A DNA stretch of 54,712 nucleotides, from the NCBI GenBank assembly GCA_029239875.1, contig JARBUD010000038.1, positions 1-54,712 of the forward strand, in the 5' to 3' direction. The position numbers and the translations under genes are program-made. The notes under the pieces are model-generated. The model was not told the origin of the DNA. It did no database searches and saw nothing but the letters and a program-made list of their open reading frames with translations. The stretch is from Xanthobacteraceae bacterium. GTDB taxonomy: Bacteria; Pseudomonadota; Alphaproteobacteria; Rhizobiales; Xanthobacteraceae. This document shows, piece by piece, positions 35,511 through 44,175 of this stretch. Each line of letters opens with the position of its first letter. Within the stretch, counting starts at the first letter, position 1.

Positions 35511-36408
35511 GCGCATTGCGCCGCCGCGTCTCCCACCCCGCGCGCTCGGCGCGCAGCCAGTCGAGGAACAGCCGCACCTTGCGCTGCTTCAGATGCTCGT
35601 GCGGGCAGACGATCCATTGCGTGACGAGGCGGACCGATGGCGGGGTCCGGACCGGGCAGACCAGGCGCCCGTTCTCCAGCTCGCGGTCCATCATCAGCGC
35701 GCTTTCGAGCGCGATGCCCATGCCGCCGGCGGCAGCGTCGATCGCCATATGGCTGCGGTCGAACGAGACGCGGGCCCAGCGCTCGGCGGGCGCGACGCCG
35801 GCGAGCGCGAACCATCGCGGCCACTGCGCCTGCGATTTCACCGAGTGGATCAGCCGGAAGCGCGGCAGCTCGGCCGCGGTCAGGCTGGCCGCCGGGGCAT
35901 AGTCGGGCGAGCAGGCGGGCAGGAAATCCTCCTCCGCCAGGCCTTCGACGAACAGGCCCGGCCAGCGCCCGTCGCCATGGCGGATCTCGACGTCGACCAC
36001 CTCGCGCTTGAAGTTCGTCGGCTCGTTGGTGCCGTCGATCCGCACCTCGAGGTCGGGATTGCGGTCGAGGAAGGCGCCGAGGCGCGGCAGCAGCCACTTG
36101 TTGGACAGCGTGGGCGTCGCGCGCACGGTCAGCGTCGTCACGGAGCGATAGCCGCGGATCAGGTTGGTCGCCTCGGCGATACGCTCCACCTCGTCGGTGA
36201 TGGTGGCATAGTAACGCTCGCCCGCTTCCGTGAGCACGATGCGGCGCCCGACCTTGCTCATCAGTGTCAGCCCGAGCTGGGTCTCCAGCGCCTGGATCTG
36301 CTGGCTCACCGCGGAAGGCGTCACGCTCAGCTCTTCCGCCGCCTTGGAGACGCTGCCGAGGCGCGCGGCGGTGTGAAACACGAAGATGGCGCGGATGGGC
36401 AATTGCAT
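35437..36408 (-). CDS. LysR-family transcriptional regulator (GcvA-like)
   Basis: This 323-residue protein has the helix-turn-helix GSVSKAAEELSVTPSAVSQQ, linker RRIVLTEAGERYY and an effector domain with TLTVRATPTLSNKWLLPRLG and DVEIRHGDGRWPGL, as in the GcvA/AmpR-like group. The last 25-30 residues (ATRSPLAAAGPAPRRRS) are a low-complexity tail encoded opposite the end of the kinase gene. It may regulate the TRAP/kinase operon it converges on, but convergent orientation is not diagnostic. Confidence 0.9.
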   Translation of the reverse strand: MQLPIRAIFVFHTAARLGSVSKAAEELSVTPSAVSQQIQALETQLGLTLMSKVGRRIVLTEAGERYYATITDEVERIAEATNLIRGYRSVTTLTVRATPTLSNKWLLPRLGAFLDRNPDLEVRIDGTNEPTNFKREVVDVEIRHGDGRWPGLFVEGLAEEDFLPACSPDYAPAASLTAAELPRFRLIHSVKSQAQWPRWFALAGVAPAERWARVSFDRSHMAIDAAAGGMGIALESALMMDRELENGRLVCPVRTPPSVRLVTQWIVCPHEHLKQRKVRLFLDWLRAERAGWETRRRNALSATRSPLAAAGPAPRRRSVPASG

Positions 36409-36480
36409 GTCAGATCGCCGAGCTTGGTCGTCCCATCATAGGAGCTCGGGCATCGTCAGGAAACGTCGTGACGGCGCGGC

Positions 36481-36864
36481 TCAGAACATGCCGTTCGGAT
36501 TGGCCGCGTGTTCGGGGACGATCTGCAGCACGTCCCAATGCTCGACGATCCTCCCCTGATCGTCGAGCCGGAAGATGTCGATGCCGGCGTAGTCATGATC
36601 TCCCGGCCAGTGCTGCAGGCAATGCAGGACGACATGCTCGCCCTCCGCCACGACCCGCTTTATCTCCACCCGCTTGCCCGGCCACTCCCGGGCCATGCGC
36701 TCGAAATAGGCGATGAAGCCGTCCTTGCCGGTGGCCACGTGCGGGTTGTGCTGGATGTACTCGTCCCCGACGAAGCGCTCGACGGCCTCGGTGGGCCGGC
36801 ATGCGTTGAACATCAGCTCGTAGAAGGCGACCACATTCGCCTTGTTGCGTTCGAGATCGGGCAC
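36481..36864 (-). CDS. SnoaL-like / NTF2-fold protein
   Basis: The 127-residue protein has the NTF2-like fold signature of SnoaL-type proteins: [40 protein letters not shown] and [20 protein letters not shown]. Family members are polyketide cyclases or small hydrolases and isomerases of unknown substrate. The start is GTG 36864 with GGAG seven bases upstream. It follows the RidA gene by 12 bases and is probably the third gene of that operon. Confidence 0.87.
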   Translation of the reverse strand: MPDLERNKANVVAFYELMFNACRPTEAVERFVGDEYIQHNPHVATGKDGFIAYFERMAREWPGKRVEIKRVVAEGEHVVLHCLQHWPGDHDYAGIDIFRLDDQGRIVEHWDVLQIVPEHAANPNGMF

Positions 36865-36876
36865 GGCAGGCTCCCT

Positions 36877-37269
36877 TCAGCCGGGAATGCGGGCGATGAC
36901 CTTGATTTCGAAGTCGTACCCCGCGAGCCAGTTGACGCCGACCGCCGTCCAGTTCGGATAGGGCTCGTCGGGGAAGACCTCGCCCTTGACCTTCATGATC
37001 GTGCCGAACTGGTTTTCCGGATCGGTATGGAAGCTCGTCACGTCGACGATGTCGTCGAGCCCGCATCCACCCGCCTTCAGCGTCGCCTCGAGATTGGCGA
37101 AGGCCAGGCGGACCTGGGCCTCGAAGTCCGGCTCGGGCGAGCCGTCGCTGCGGCTGCCGACCTGGCCGGACACGAACAGGAGATCGCCCGATCTGATCGC
37201 GGCGGAATAGGTGTGCGCCCTGTAGAGGTCATGCCGGCCGGCGGGGAAGACGGCGTCACGCTTGGCCAT
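36877..37269 (-). CDS. RidA-family protein (YjgF/YER057c/UK114)
   Basis: This 130-residue protein matches RidA-like deaminases (SGDLLFVSGQVGSRSDGSPE, QVRLAFANLEATLKAGGCGL, DIVDVTSFHTD, YPNWTAVGVNWLAGYDFEIK). Classical RidA hydrolyses reactive enamines and has an arginine near YPxRxxxxV; here the equivalent segment is YPNWTAVGV, so the catalytic arginine seems absent. It is probably one of the non-archetypal Rid subfamilies. ATG 37269 is chosen with GGAG upstream; the longer ORF overlaps the DUF4177 gene. Confidence 0.85.
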   Translation of the reverse strand: MAKRDAVFPAGRHDLYRAHTYSAAIRSGDLLFVSGQVGSRSDGSPEPDFEAQVRLAFANLEATLKAGGCGLDDIVDVTSFHTDPENQFGTIMKVKGEVFPDEPYPNWTAVGVNWLAGYDFEIKVIARIPG

Positions 37270-37324
37270 CGGGGATTCTCCATTGCTGGTTCGCTGGAAG
37301 GCGGTGCCGGCGGATCGATGCCGG

Positions 37325-37471
37325 TCAGGCGCGCAGCTCGCGCTTGAAGAAGTAGTGCAGCACGAAATGCGCGGGGGAGACGACCGCGACAAGCTCCCAT
37401 CCTTCCGCTCCCATCTCCCCGAGGGCGGCCGAATCCAGGGTGGTGTCGACCACCAGATATTCCCACTTCAT
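37325..37471 (-). CDS. Very small DUF4177-like protein (48 residues)
   Basis: The product begins MKWEYLVVDT, followed by LGEMGAEGWELVAVV and a hydrophobic C-terminal half ending FVLHYFFKRELRA. The pattern of an MKWEYL strand plus an LNxxGxxGWEL helix is that of DUF4177. ATG 37471 has GGAG at about eight bases. It is the first gene of a small operon with RidA and the NTF2-like gene. The function is unknown. Upstream (37472-37685) I see only a short hairpin, CGAGAC/GTCTCG at 37580-37597. Confidence 0.72.
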   Translation of the reverse strand: MKWEYLVVDTTLDSAALGEMGAEGWELVAVVSPAHFVLHYFFKRELRA

Positions 37472-37685
37472 GGTCCGTTCTCCGGTTGCTGAGCCTGTCT
37501 TGGGACCGCGAAGACTGGCCGGGATCCATGGCCATCGGAGGGCGCCTGCCCTCTTCCAGTCCATCCGCTTCGGTATGGACGAGACTCTATCGTCTCGACG
37601 GAGCAGGCCGCGAGATCGACGAAGCGACCTCGGGTCCACGCCGGCGTCAGAAGGGAGGCGTGTCGGTCGTCCCTGCGAGCGCGGC

Positions 37686-37771
37686 TGGTGCGGACGACGG
37701 GACTCGAACCCGTAAGCCTTGTGGGCGCAAGATTTTAAGTCTCGTGCGTCTACCAGTTTCGCCACGTCCGC
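37686..37771 (-). tRNA. tRNA-Leu (anticodon UAA)
   Basis: The minus strand from 37771 to 37686 folds as a class II tRNA. The acceptor stem is GCGGACG/CGTCCGC, the anticodon stem is CGAGA/TCTTG around the loop CTTAAAA (anticodon TAA), a long variable arm follows, then GGTTCGAGTCC for the T arm and an encoded ACCA end. No integrase or attachment-site duplication is seen beside it. Confidence 0.96.
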
Positions 37772-37832
37772 CAGCCGACCCCAGCTATAGGGTCGGAGGC
37801 TTTCTCTGGCAACGCACCTGCGGGCAACGCCC

Positions 37833-39527
37833 TCAGAACACCCCGCCGATGAACCCGGTCTCGTCGACGAAGATGTCCTCCGCCGCCGGGCGCGAGGGCA
37901 GGCCGGGCATGGTCATCACCTCGCCCGCCAGCGCCACCACGAAGCCCGCGCCGGCGGAGAGCCGCACCTCGCGGATCGGCAGGGTGAAGCCTTCCGGCGC
38001 GCCGCGCTGGGCGGGGTCGGCGGAGAAGCTGTACTGGGTCTTGGCCATGCAGATCGGCAGTTCGCCATAGCCCAGCGCCTCGAACTCGGCGAGCTTCTTC
38101 AGCGCGCCGGGCTCGATGGCGATGGCACCGGCGCGGTAGATGCGCCTGGCGATGGTCTCGATCTTCTGCACCAGCGGCAGGCTGGTCTCGTAGAGCGGCT
38201 TGAAGGCGGAGGGGCGCGCGGCGAGCGCGATCACCTCGCTCGCGAGGTCCACCGCCCCGGCCGAGCCCTCGGCCCAGTGCGAGCACAGATGCACGCTGGC
38301 GCCCACCGCGGCGCAGGCGGCCTTGATCGCCTCGATCTCGCCCGCCGTGTCGCTGGTGAAGCGGTTGATCGCCACCACCGCCGGCAGGCCGAACGCCTTC
38401 ATGTTCTCGATATGCCGCACGAGGTTGGCGCAACCCGCGCTCACCGCCGCGACATTCTCGGTGCCGAGCTCCTTCAGGCCGATGCCGCCATGCATCTTCA
38501 GCGCCCGCACCGTGGCGACGATCACCACGGCGGAGGGCGCGAGGCCCGCCTGCCGGCACTTGATGTCGAGGAACTTCTCCGCCCCGAGGTCGGCGCCGAA
38601 GCCGGCCTCCGTCACCACGAAATCCGCGAGGCCGAGCGCGGTGCGGGTCGCCATTACCGAGTTGCAGCCATGGGCGATGTTGGCGAACGGGCCGCCATGG
38701 ACGACGGCGGGCGTCGCCTCCAGCGTCTGCACGAGGTTGGGCTGGAAGGCGTCGCGCAGCAGCGCCGTCATGGCGCCGGTCACCTTGAGCTGCGCGGCGG
38801 TGATCGACTGGCGGGCGCGGTTCTGCGCCACCACCATGCGCCCCAACCGTTCCTCCAGGTCCTCCAGCGAGCGGGCGAGGCAGAAGATCGCCATCACCTC
38901 GCTGGCCACCGTGATGTCGAAGCCGTCCTCGCGCGGAAAGCCGTTGCCCGGCCCGCCGAGCCCGACCGTGACGCTGCGCAGCGCCCGGTCGTTGAGGTCG
39001 ACCACGCGCCGCCAGTTGATGCGGCGCACGTCGATGTCGAGCGCATTGCCCCAGTAGATGTGGTTGTCGATCGCCGCCGCGAGCAGGTTGTGCGCGGCGC
39101 TGATGGCGTGGAAATCGCCGGTGAAATGCAGGTTGATGTCCTGCATCGGCACGATCTGCGAGCGCCCGCCGCCGGTCGCGCCGCCCTTGGCGCCGAACAC
39201 CGGGCCGAGACTCGGCTCGCGCAGGGCGATGGCGACACGCTTGCCGGCGCGCGCCAGCGCGTCGCCGAGGCCGATGGTGGTGGTGGTCTTGCCCTCGCCC
39301 GCCGGCGTCGGGTTGATGGCGGTGACGAGGATGAGCCGGCCGTCCGCCTTGGCCTCGGCCGGGCGGGCGAAGTCGAGCGCGATCTTCGCCTTGGTGTGGC
39401 CGTAGCGGTAGAGCGAGGCGGCGGGCACGCCGAGCTTGTCGGCGATCTCCTCGATGGGCCGCGGCGTCACCGAAGCCGCGATCGCCGCATCGCTGTTGGG
39501 ATCGATCTTGCGCACCGCGGTATTCAT
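37833..39527 (-). CDS. fhs: Formate--tetrahydrofolate ligase
   Basis: The 564-residue enzyme makes 10-formyltetrahydrofolate from formate, THF and ATP. The P-loop-like motif is in [20 protein letters not shown] (about 71-90). Other family blocks are [40 protein letters not shown] and ALKMHGG. The length agrees with the family. ATG 39527 with GGAG upstream is preferred to one four codons earlier. No other one-carbon genes are adjacent, so its role (purine synthesis or formate use) is not shown by context. The tRNA-Leu gene follows. Confidence 0.97.
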   Translation of the reverse strand: MNTAVRKIDPNSDAAIAASVTPRPIEEIADKLGVPAASLYRYGHTKAKIALDFARPAEAKADGRLILVTAINPTPAGEGKTTTTIGLGDALARAGKRVAIALREPSLGPVFGAKGGATGGGRSQIVPMQDINLHFTGDFHAISAAHNLLAAAIDNHIYWGNALDIDVRRINWRRVVDLNDRALRSVTVGLGGPGNGFPREDGFDITVASEVMAIFCLARSLEDLEERLGRMVVAQNRARQSITAAQLKVTGAMTALLRDAFQPNLVQTLEATPAVVHGGPFANIAHGCNSVMATRTALGLADFVVTEAGFGADLGAEKFLDIKCRQAGLAPSAVVIVATVRALKMHGGIGLKELGTENVAAVSAGCANLVRHIENMKAFGLPAVVAINRFTSDTAGEIEAIKAACAAVGASVHLCSHWAEGSAGAVDLASEVIALAARPSAFKPLYETSLPLVQKIETIARRIYRAGAIAIEPGALKKLAEFEALGYGELPICMAKTQYSFSADPAQRGAPEGFTLPIREVRLSAGAGFVVALAGEVMTMPGLPSRPAAEDIFVDETGFIGGVF

Positions 39528-39554
39528 CGGGTTCTCCAAGGCTCCCTTCGTCGC

Positions 39555-39965
39555 TCAGGCCGCGCGCGTGCGCTCGGCCAGGATCGCGACCAGCATCATG
39601 CCGCCGATCACCGACAGGTGCTCGACCGCGAAATAGAATTCGAGCTGCGCCATCGGCCCTTCCATGGACCAGAAATGGTGCGCGATCGGAATGGTCAGGA
39701 CGGTAAAGATCGCCAGCGCGCCTGCCGCCAGCCAGGTGGCGCGGTTGAGGAGGATCAGCACGCCGCCGGTGAGCTGGGTGATGATCGTCAGCACCGCGAA
39801 CAGCCAGGGCGGGTTGAGCCCGAAGAAGGCCATCTCGGCCTGCGCGCCCGTGAAGTCGACGATCTTCGAGATGCCGCTGCCGAGGAACATGAACACCAGC
39901 AGCAGCCGCGCGACGAAGGCCGTAACCGGCGAACGCAGCAGGACGGAGATCGGCGCGGGCGTCAT
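39555..39965 (-). CDS. DoxX-family membrane protein
   Basis: This 136-residue protein has four hydrophobic helices (AFVARLLLVFMFLGSGISKI, WLFAVLTIITQLTGGVLILL, WLAAGALAIFTVLTIPIAHH, LSVIGGMMLVAIL). The sequence FLGSGISKIVDFTGAQAEM is typical of DoxX/DoxD-like proteins. Its ATG follows GAGGAA. It is 27 bases upstream of fhs on the same strand, so the two may be cotranscribed. The function is unknown. Confidence 0.87.
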   Translation of the reverse strand: MTPAPISVLLRSPVTAFVARLLLVFMFLGSGISKIVDFTGAQAEMAFFGLNPPWLFAVLTIITQLTGGVLILLNRATWLAAGALAIFTVLTIPIAHHFWSMEGPMAQLEFYFAVEHLSVIGGMMLVAILAERTRAA

Positions 39966-40052
39966 GGAAGCTTCCTCAAGCGGCGTTCAGGGCCGCGCCA
40001 CGGCATAGCGCAGCGCCCGCGGAAAGGCGAGCGGCGGCGCCATGCAACCTTC

Positions 40053-40430
40053 TTACGAGCGCGGAGCGTCGGGTTCGGCTTCGTCCTCGCCGTCCTCGCC
40101 TTCCTCCGCCTCGCGCGCGGCCTTGGCGTCGGCGATGAACTCGGCGGCGTGCTTCTTCGCCTCGCGCACGCTCTCGCCGAGCTCGCGGGTGTAGCGGTCG
40201 CGCAGCCCGCCGATGGAGGGCTTCTCGGTCTCCGAGGCATAGGCGACCATGCGCAGCGACAGGCCGAGATCGGAGAGGAGCTGGGCCATGAAGCCGTCGC
40301 TCAGCTCCTCCTTGTCGGCATAGGCGATGAGCATGTCGTAGAGCGCCGTGCGGTGCGCCTCATAGGCGGCGTCGTATTCCTCGTCGGTCTCGTCTTCCGG
40401 CCCGTCATAGCCGCCGTGCTCGTTCGCCAT
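40053..40430 (-). CDS. Acidic hypothetical protein cotranscribed with gpt
   Basis: The 125-residue protein is soluble and highly acidic at both ends (GPEDETDEEYDAAYEAHRTA; EEGEDGEDEAEPDAPRS), with a helical middle (FMAQLLSDLGLSLRMVAYAS). I do not recognise a named domain. ATG 40430 has GGAG six bases upstream and lies ten bases after the gpt stop, so it is almost certainly the second gene of a gpt operon. Codon usage looks like the neighbours. It may be a lineage-specific partner of the phosphoribosyltransferase. Confidence 0.75.
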   Translation of the reverse strand: MANEHGGYDGPEDETDEEYDAAYEAHRTALYDMLIAYADKEELSDGFMAQLLSDLGLSLRMVAYASETEKPSIGGLRDRYTRELGESVREAKKHAAEFIADAKAAREAEEGEDGEDEAEPDAPRS

Positions 40431-40440
40431 CGTCTTCTCC

Positions 40441-40947
40441 TCACGCCACGCCGTCGCGGATCGGCGGCTGGAAGCTCAGCCCCATGTCCCACGGGAAATA
40501 GATCCAGGTGTCCTGGCTCACCTCGGTGATGAAGGTGTCGACCAGCGGCCGCCCCAGCGGCTTGGCATAGACGGTGGCGACATGCGCCTCGGGCAGCATC
40601 TCGCGCACCAGCCGCATGGTCTTGCCGGTGTCGACGAGGTCGTCGATCACGAGCAGCCCCTGCCCCTTCGCGCCGGCCGCGCCCTTCACCACATCGGCGA
40701 TGGGTTTGAGCACCTCCATCTCGCCCTGCTTGGTGTAGTCGTGATAGCTGGCGATGCACACGGTCTCGATGAGCCGCACGCCGAGCTCGCGGGCGACGAT
40801 GGCGGCGGGGACCAGCCCGCCGCGGGTGATGCAGACGATGCCGGCGAACGGCCCCGCCCCGGCAAGCCGCCAGGCGAGCGCGCGGGCATCGCGGTGGAAC
40901 TGGTCCCAGGAGACCGGAAAGGCCTTCTTCTGGCGGTCGTCGGACAT
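40441..40947 (-). CDS. gpt: Xanthine phosphoribosyltransferase
   Basis: This 168-residue enzyme converts xanthine or guanine plus PRPP to the nucleotide in purine salvage. It matches Gpt: [39 protein letters not shown], the PRPP-binding motif [20 protein letters not shown] and [18 protein letters not shown] 40947 gives the family N-terminus; the ORF to 41064 adds a basic, non-family stretch. The acidic hypothetical gene follows in the same operon. Confidence 0.95.
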   Translation of the reverse strand: MSDDRQKKAFPVSWDQFHRDARALAWRLAGAGPFAGIVCITRGGLVPAAIVARELGVRLIETVCIASYHDYTKQGEMEVLKPIADVVKGAAGAKGQGLLVIDDLVDTGKTMRLVREMLPEAHVATVYAKPLGRPLVDTFITEVSQDTWIYFPWDMGLSFQPPIRDGVA

Positions 40948-41094
40948 GGGCAGGAAATCCCGGACTTCGCGTATTCGGCGCTCGCCGAGATCATTAACGG
41001 CAGCGCGCCGCCTTCTCCAGTAGCCGAAGGGCGAAATCCCCGGTTGAGCGACTGGCCCCGTCAATCGTCATCCCGAATGTCTGACCAATAATGG

Positions 41095-41205
41095 ACCCTC
41101 ATCCTGAGGTGCGAGCGCAGCGAGCCTCGAAGGATGGTCGTGAGAGCGCACCCGGACGAGCATCCTTCGAGGCTGGCCTTCCGGCCAGCACCTCAGGATG
41201 AGGGT
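41095..41205. repeat. Family A nested palindrome, copy 1
   Basis: Outer arms ACCCTCATCCTGAGGTGC (41095-41112) and its exact complement (41188-41205) enclose inner arms GCCTCGAAGGATG (41124-41136) and CATCCTTCGAGGC (41161-41173). Between the inner and outer arm on each side lies variable filler; the right one folds as CTGGCC-TTCC-GGCCAG. The same architecture occurs at 44051, 46567 and 52604. It lies between gpt and the sulfonate-type ABC operon and may act as a terminator. Confidence 0.85.
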
Positions 41206-41255
41206 GCATTGTGTGTGGGAGCTCTCAGGATGACGGAGAACGTGGGCCTGAGCCC

Positions 41256-42077
41256 CTACCCCTCCATCCCCCAACGCTGCACGGTGAGCCGGGTCAGCGT
41301 GGCGAAGACGAAGATCTCCACCGCCAGCCCGATCAGGATCACCGCCAGCAGCCCGGCGAAGACGTTCGCGGTCTCGAGCTGCGCGCGGTTGGTGAAGATG
41401 AACCAGCCGAGCCCGCCCGAGCGGGCGCTGGCGCCGAACACCATCTCGGCGGCGATCAGCGTGCGCCAGGCGAAGGCCCAGCCGAGCCGCAGGCCGGAAA
41501 GGATCGAGGGCAGCGCCGCCGGCACCAGCAGCGCGAAGACATAGGAAGGGCCGGACAGGCCGATGTTTCGCCCCGCCATGCGCAGGGTCGGCGGCACGGC
41601 GCGGAAGCCGGCATGGCAGGCCAGCGCCAGCGGCCACAGCACGGCATGGACGATGACGAAGATCACGCTCGACGCGCCGATGCCGAACCAGAGCAGGGCG
41701 ATGGGCAGCAGCGCGATGGCCGGCAGCGGGTTGAACATGGAGGTGAGCAGCGACAGCAGGCTCTCGCCCCAGCGGTTCAGCACGGCGAGCGCGGTGATCG
41801 CCGCCGCCAGCACGATGCCGATGGCGTAGCCCGAGAGCAGCACGCTCAGCGAGGCGAGGGTGCGGTCCGGCAATTCGCCGTTCAGCGTCGCCGTCCACAG
41901 CGCCGTCAGCGTCTCGAAGAAGGTCGGCAGCAGCAGCGAGTTGCCGAGCCAGCGGGCATAGATTTCCCAGATCGCCGCCAGCGCGACGAGGATGACCGCC
42001 TGCCGCGCGCGCGGGCTGAGCGACATCGGCCGCGCCGGCGAGGTGGCGGCCGATACCGGCAAGGTGCCGTCAGACAT
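41256..42077 (-). CDS. ABC transporter permease, taurine/sulfonate/nitrate type
   Basis: This 273-residue membrane protein has six hydrophobic helices and the permease EAA-type loop ACHAGFRAVPPTLRMAGRNIGLSG. It is of the SsuC/TauC/NrtB class (AFAWRTLIAAEMVFGASARSG). Its ATG overlaps the ATPase stop by eight bases (ATGTCTGA), showing translational coupling. It forms an importer with the ATPase and binding protein encoded upstream. Confidence 0.93.
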   Translation of the reverse strand: MSDGTLPVSAATSPARPMSLSPRARQAVILVALAAIWEIYARWLGNSLLLPTFFETLTALWTATLNGELPDRTLASLSVLLSGYAIGIVLAAAITALAVLNRWGESLLSLLTSMFNPLPAIALLPIALLWFGIGASSVIFVIVHAVLWPLALACHAGFRAVPPTLRMAGRNIGLSGPSYVFALLVPAALPSILSGLRLGWAFAWRTLIAAEMVFGASARSGGLGWFIFTNRAQLETANVFAGLLAVILIGLAVEIFVFATLTRLTVQRWGMEG

Positions 42078-42894
42078 CGACGACCTCCTCCGCCGCCGCG
42101 CGCGGGCCGCCGAACAGCCGCGCCTGTATCTCCGCTTCCAGCGCGGCGAATTGCGGCGTGCCGCGCCGGCGGGCGACCTCCGGCACGTCGTATTCGGCGG
42201 CGATGCGGCCGGGATGCGGGCTCATGACCAGGGTGCGGGTGCCGACATGCAGCGCCTCGTCGATGGCGTGGGTGACGACCAGGCAGGTCGCCCCCGTCTC
42301 CTCGCACAGGCCGAGCAGCTCGTCCTGCATGCGCCGGCGCGAGAGCGCGTCCAGCGCCGCAAACGGTTCGTCCATGAGCAGGATCGCCGGCTGCACGGCG
42401 AAGGCGCGGGCGATGGCCACGCGCTGCTTCATGCCGCCGGAGAGCGTGTGCGGGAAGGCATCGGCGAACTTTCCCAGCCCCACTCTTCCGGCCCAGTCCA
42501 GGGCCACCTCGCGCGCCTCGGCCCGCGAGAGGCCGCGGGCACGGCGCAGCGCGAAGGCGATGTTGCCGGAAACCGTGCGCCAGGGCAGCAGCTGGTCGAA
42601 CTCCTGGAACACCACCATGCGGTCCGGCCCCGGCGCCGCCACCGGCGCGCCGCCGAGCCTGATCTCGCCGGAAGCCGGCTTGAGGAAGCCGCCGACGGCT
42701 CGCAGCAGCGTCGACTTCCCGCAACCTGACGGCCCCAGCAGCACCAGCCGCTCGCCGGTACGAACCGTGAAGGACACGTCCTCCACCGCGGTCACGATGC
42801 CCGCCTCGGTCGCGTAGCGCAGGCTCACCCGGTCGACGTCGAGCGCCGCCTTGGCGGGTGCGGCCGGCGCGCGGCCCTCGGCCGGCATCGCCAC
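42070..42894 (-). CDS. ABC transporter ATP-binding protein, SsuB/TauB type
   Basis: The 274-residue ATPase has Walker A GPSGCGKS, Q-loop VVFQEFDQLLPW, signature LSGGMKQRVAIARA, Walker B ILLMDEPFAALD and switch histidine VVTHAIDEAL. These are typical of the nitrate/sulfonate/taurine group. The GTG at 42894 has GGGAG at eight bases; an ATG two codons later (42888) is also possible. It begins four bases after the binding-protein stop. Confidence 0.94.
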   Translation of the reverse strand: MAMPAEGRAPAAPAKAALDVDRVSLRYATEAGIVTAVEDVSFTVRTGERLVLLGPSGCGKSTLLRAVGGFLKPASGEIRLGGAPVAAPGPDRMVVFQEFDQLLPWRTVSGNIAFALRRARGLSRAEAREVALDWAGRVGLGKFADAFPHTLSGGMKQRVAIARAFAVQPAILLMDEPFAALDALSRRRMQDELLGLCEETGATCLVVTHAIDEALHVGTRTLVMSPHPGRIAAEYDVPEVARRRGTPQFAALEAEIQARLFGGPRAAAEEVVDV

Positions 42895-42898
42895 CCGC

Positions 42899-43909
42899 TC
42901 AGCTCCCGTTCTTGGCGTGCAGGCCGGGCTGGAACAGCTCCTTCCAGCTCGGCTTCTGCTTGATCAGGCCGATGCGGTATTCGAAGTCGGCGAAGACGTC
43001 GACGCGCTCGGGCACGGTGGTGAAGTTGTTCTGCGGGTCGCGGATGATCGCCTCGACGAAGGCCGGGGTCAGCTTGGAGTTCTCCGCCGCGATGTAGAGC
43101 TTGGCCGCCTCGGCCGGGTTGGCCCTGATCCAGGCATTGGCCTCGTCGAGCGCGGCGACGAAGGCGTCGATGGTCTTCGGGTTGGCTTCGGCGAACTTCC
43201 TGGTGCCGTAGACCACGTTGAAGGTGTGCGGCCCGCCGAGCACGTCATAGCTGTTCAGCACCGCATGCACCTTCTCGTCGGCGAGCTGCTGCTGCACGAA
43301 GGGCGGCGAGGTGAAGTGCGCGGTGATCCCGCCGGTGCCGGAGAGAATCGCCGCCGTGGCGTCCGGATGCGGCAGGCTGACCGTGATGTCGTCGAGCTTG
43401 TCGTATTTGCCGAATTCCTTCTCGGCGGCGATCTGCAGCACGATCGGCTGGAAGCCCACCTTCACCGAGGGCAGCGCGATGCGGTCGGCATCGGTGAAGA
43501 CCTTGAGGGTCTTCACCTTCGGATTGTTCGTCGTCAGCACATTCGGCATCGAGCCGAGCGCCGAGATGAGGGTGATGTCGGCCTTACCGCGGGTCTTGTC
43601 CCAGGTGAGGATCGCCGGGGCCACGCCCGCCGTGGCGAAGTCGAGCCCGCCGGAGATCAGTGCGTCGTTCATCGCCGCCGCACCGGAAAGGCGCAGCCAT
43701 TCGACCTTCAGATCCGGCAGCCCGTCCGCCGCCGCATGCTTCTCGACGAGCTTCTGCTCCTTGGCGACGATGAGCGGCAGATAGGCGATGCCGAACTGCT
43801 GGGCGATGCGCAGCTGGTCGGTCTCGGCGCGGGCAGGCGCGGCGTGGAGCAGGCCGGCCGCCGGCGCGAGGACGAGCGCCGTGGCGGCAAGAAGGGCGCG
43901 AAGGCGCAT
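42899..43909 (-). CDS. ABC transporter substrate-binding protein, SsuA/TauA (NMT1-like) type
   Basis: The 336-residue protein has a signal peptide (LRALLAATALVLAPAAGLLH, cleavage after about residue 28). The NMT1/THI5-like fold follows: IAQQFGIAYLPLIVAKEQKL, GAAAMNDALISGGLDFATAG, PNVLTTNNPKVKTL. Ligands of this family include alkanesulfonates, taurine, nitrate and thiamine precursors, and the sequence does not decide. It lacks an adjacent monooxygenase such as SsuD or TauD. It is the first gene of its operon, and the dyad at 43961-43980 lies 51 bases upstream. Confidence 0.92.
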   Translation of the reverse strand: MRLRALLAATALVLAPAAGLLHAAPARAETDQLRIAQQFGIAYLPLIVAKEQKLVEKHAAADGLPDLKVEWLRLSGAAAMNDALISGGLDFATAGVAPAILTWDKTRGKADITLISALGSMPNVLTTNNPKVKTLKVFTDADRIALPSVKVGFQPIVLQIAAEKEFGKYDKLDDITVSLPHPDATAAILSGTGGITAHFTSPPFVQQQLADEKVHAVLNSYDVLGGPHTFNVVYGTRKFAEANPKTIDAFVAALDEANAWIRANPAEAAKLYIAAENSKLTPAFVEAIIRDPQNNFTTVPERVDVFADFEYRIGLIKQKPSWKELFQPGLHAKNGS

Positions 43910-43960
43910 GGGAGTCTCCGTCCGAACTGAAGGGTCGGAGGGACTCTCGATTATTAGTAC

Positions 43961-43980
43961 ATAAAGTCAATAGACTTTAT
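43961..43980. promoter_or_regulatory. Operator-like dyad upstream of the sulfonate-type ABC operon
   Basis: ATAAAGTC-AATA-GACTTTAT is a perfect 8-bp inverted repeat with a 4-base centre in an AT-rich island, 52-71 bases before the binding-protein ATG. It is most simply an operator overlapping the promoter. No regulator gene is adjacent. Confidence 0.55.
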
Positions 43981-44050
43981 TGTTTATCGCGGCAGCGGGG
44001 CGTGGAATTGGCACTTCCCGACGGCCTCGTCCTTCGGCCTCTACATGAGG

Positions 44051-44160
44051 ACCGTCATCCTGAGGTGCTGGCCGAAGGCCAGCCTCGAAGGATGTTCTTC
44101 CGGATGCGCTCGAACGACCATCCTTCGAGGCTCGCTACGCCCGCACCTCAGGATGACGGT
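44051..44160. repeat. Family A nested palindrome, copy 2
   Basis: Outer arms ACCGTCATCCTGAGGTGC (44051-44068) and its exact complement (44143-44160) enclose GCCTCGAAGGATG and CATCCTTCGAGGC. Here the left filler folds as CTGGCC-GAA-GGCCAG. Compared with copy 1, the foldable filler has moved to the other arm. Confidence 0.85.
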
Positions 44161-44175
44161 GCGCTATGAGCTTCC

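Noticed and set aside
37686..37771. tRNA-Leu as an integration site of a genomic island
   Set aside because: No integrase and no duplicated tRNA 3' end in the window; neighbours are housekeeping or small metabolic genes.
38277..40529. A 750-codon plus-strand frame opposite fhs, DoxX and gpt
   Set aside because: Low-complexity Arg/His/Ala product covering several well-supported genes.
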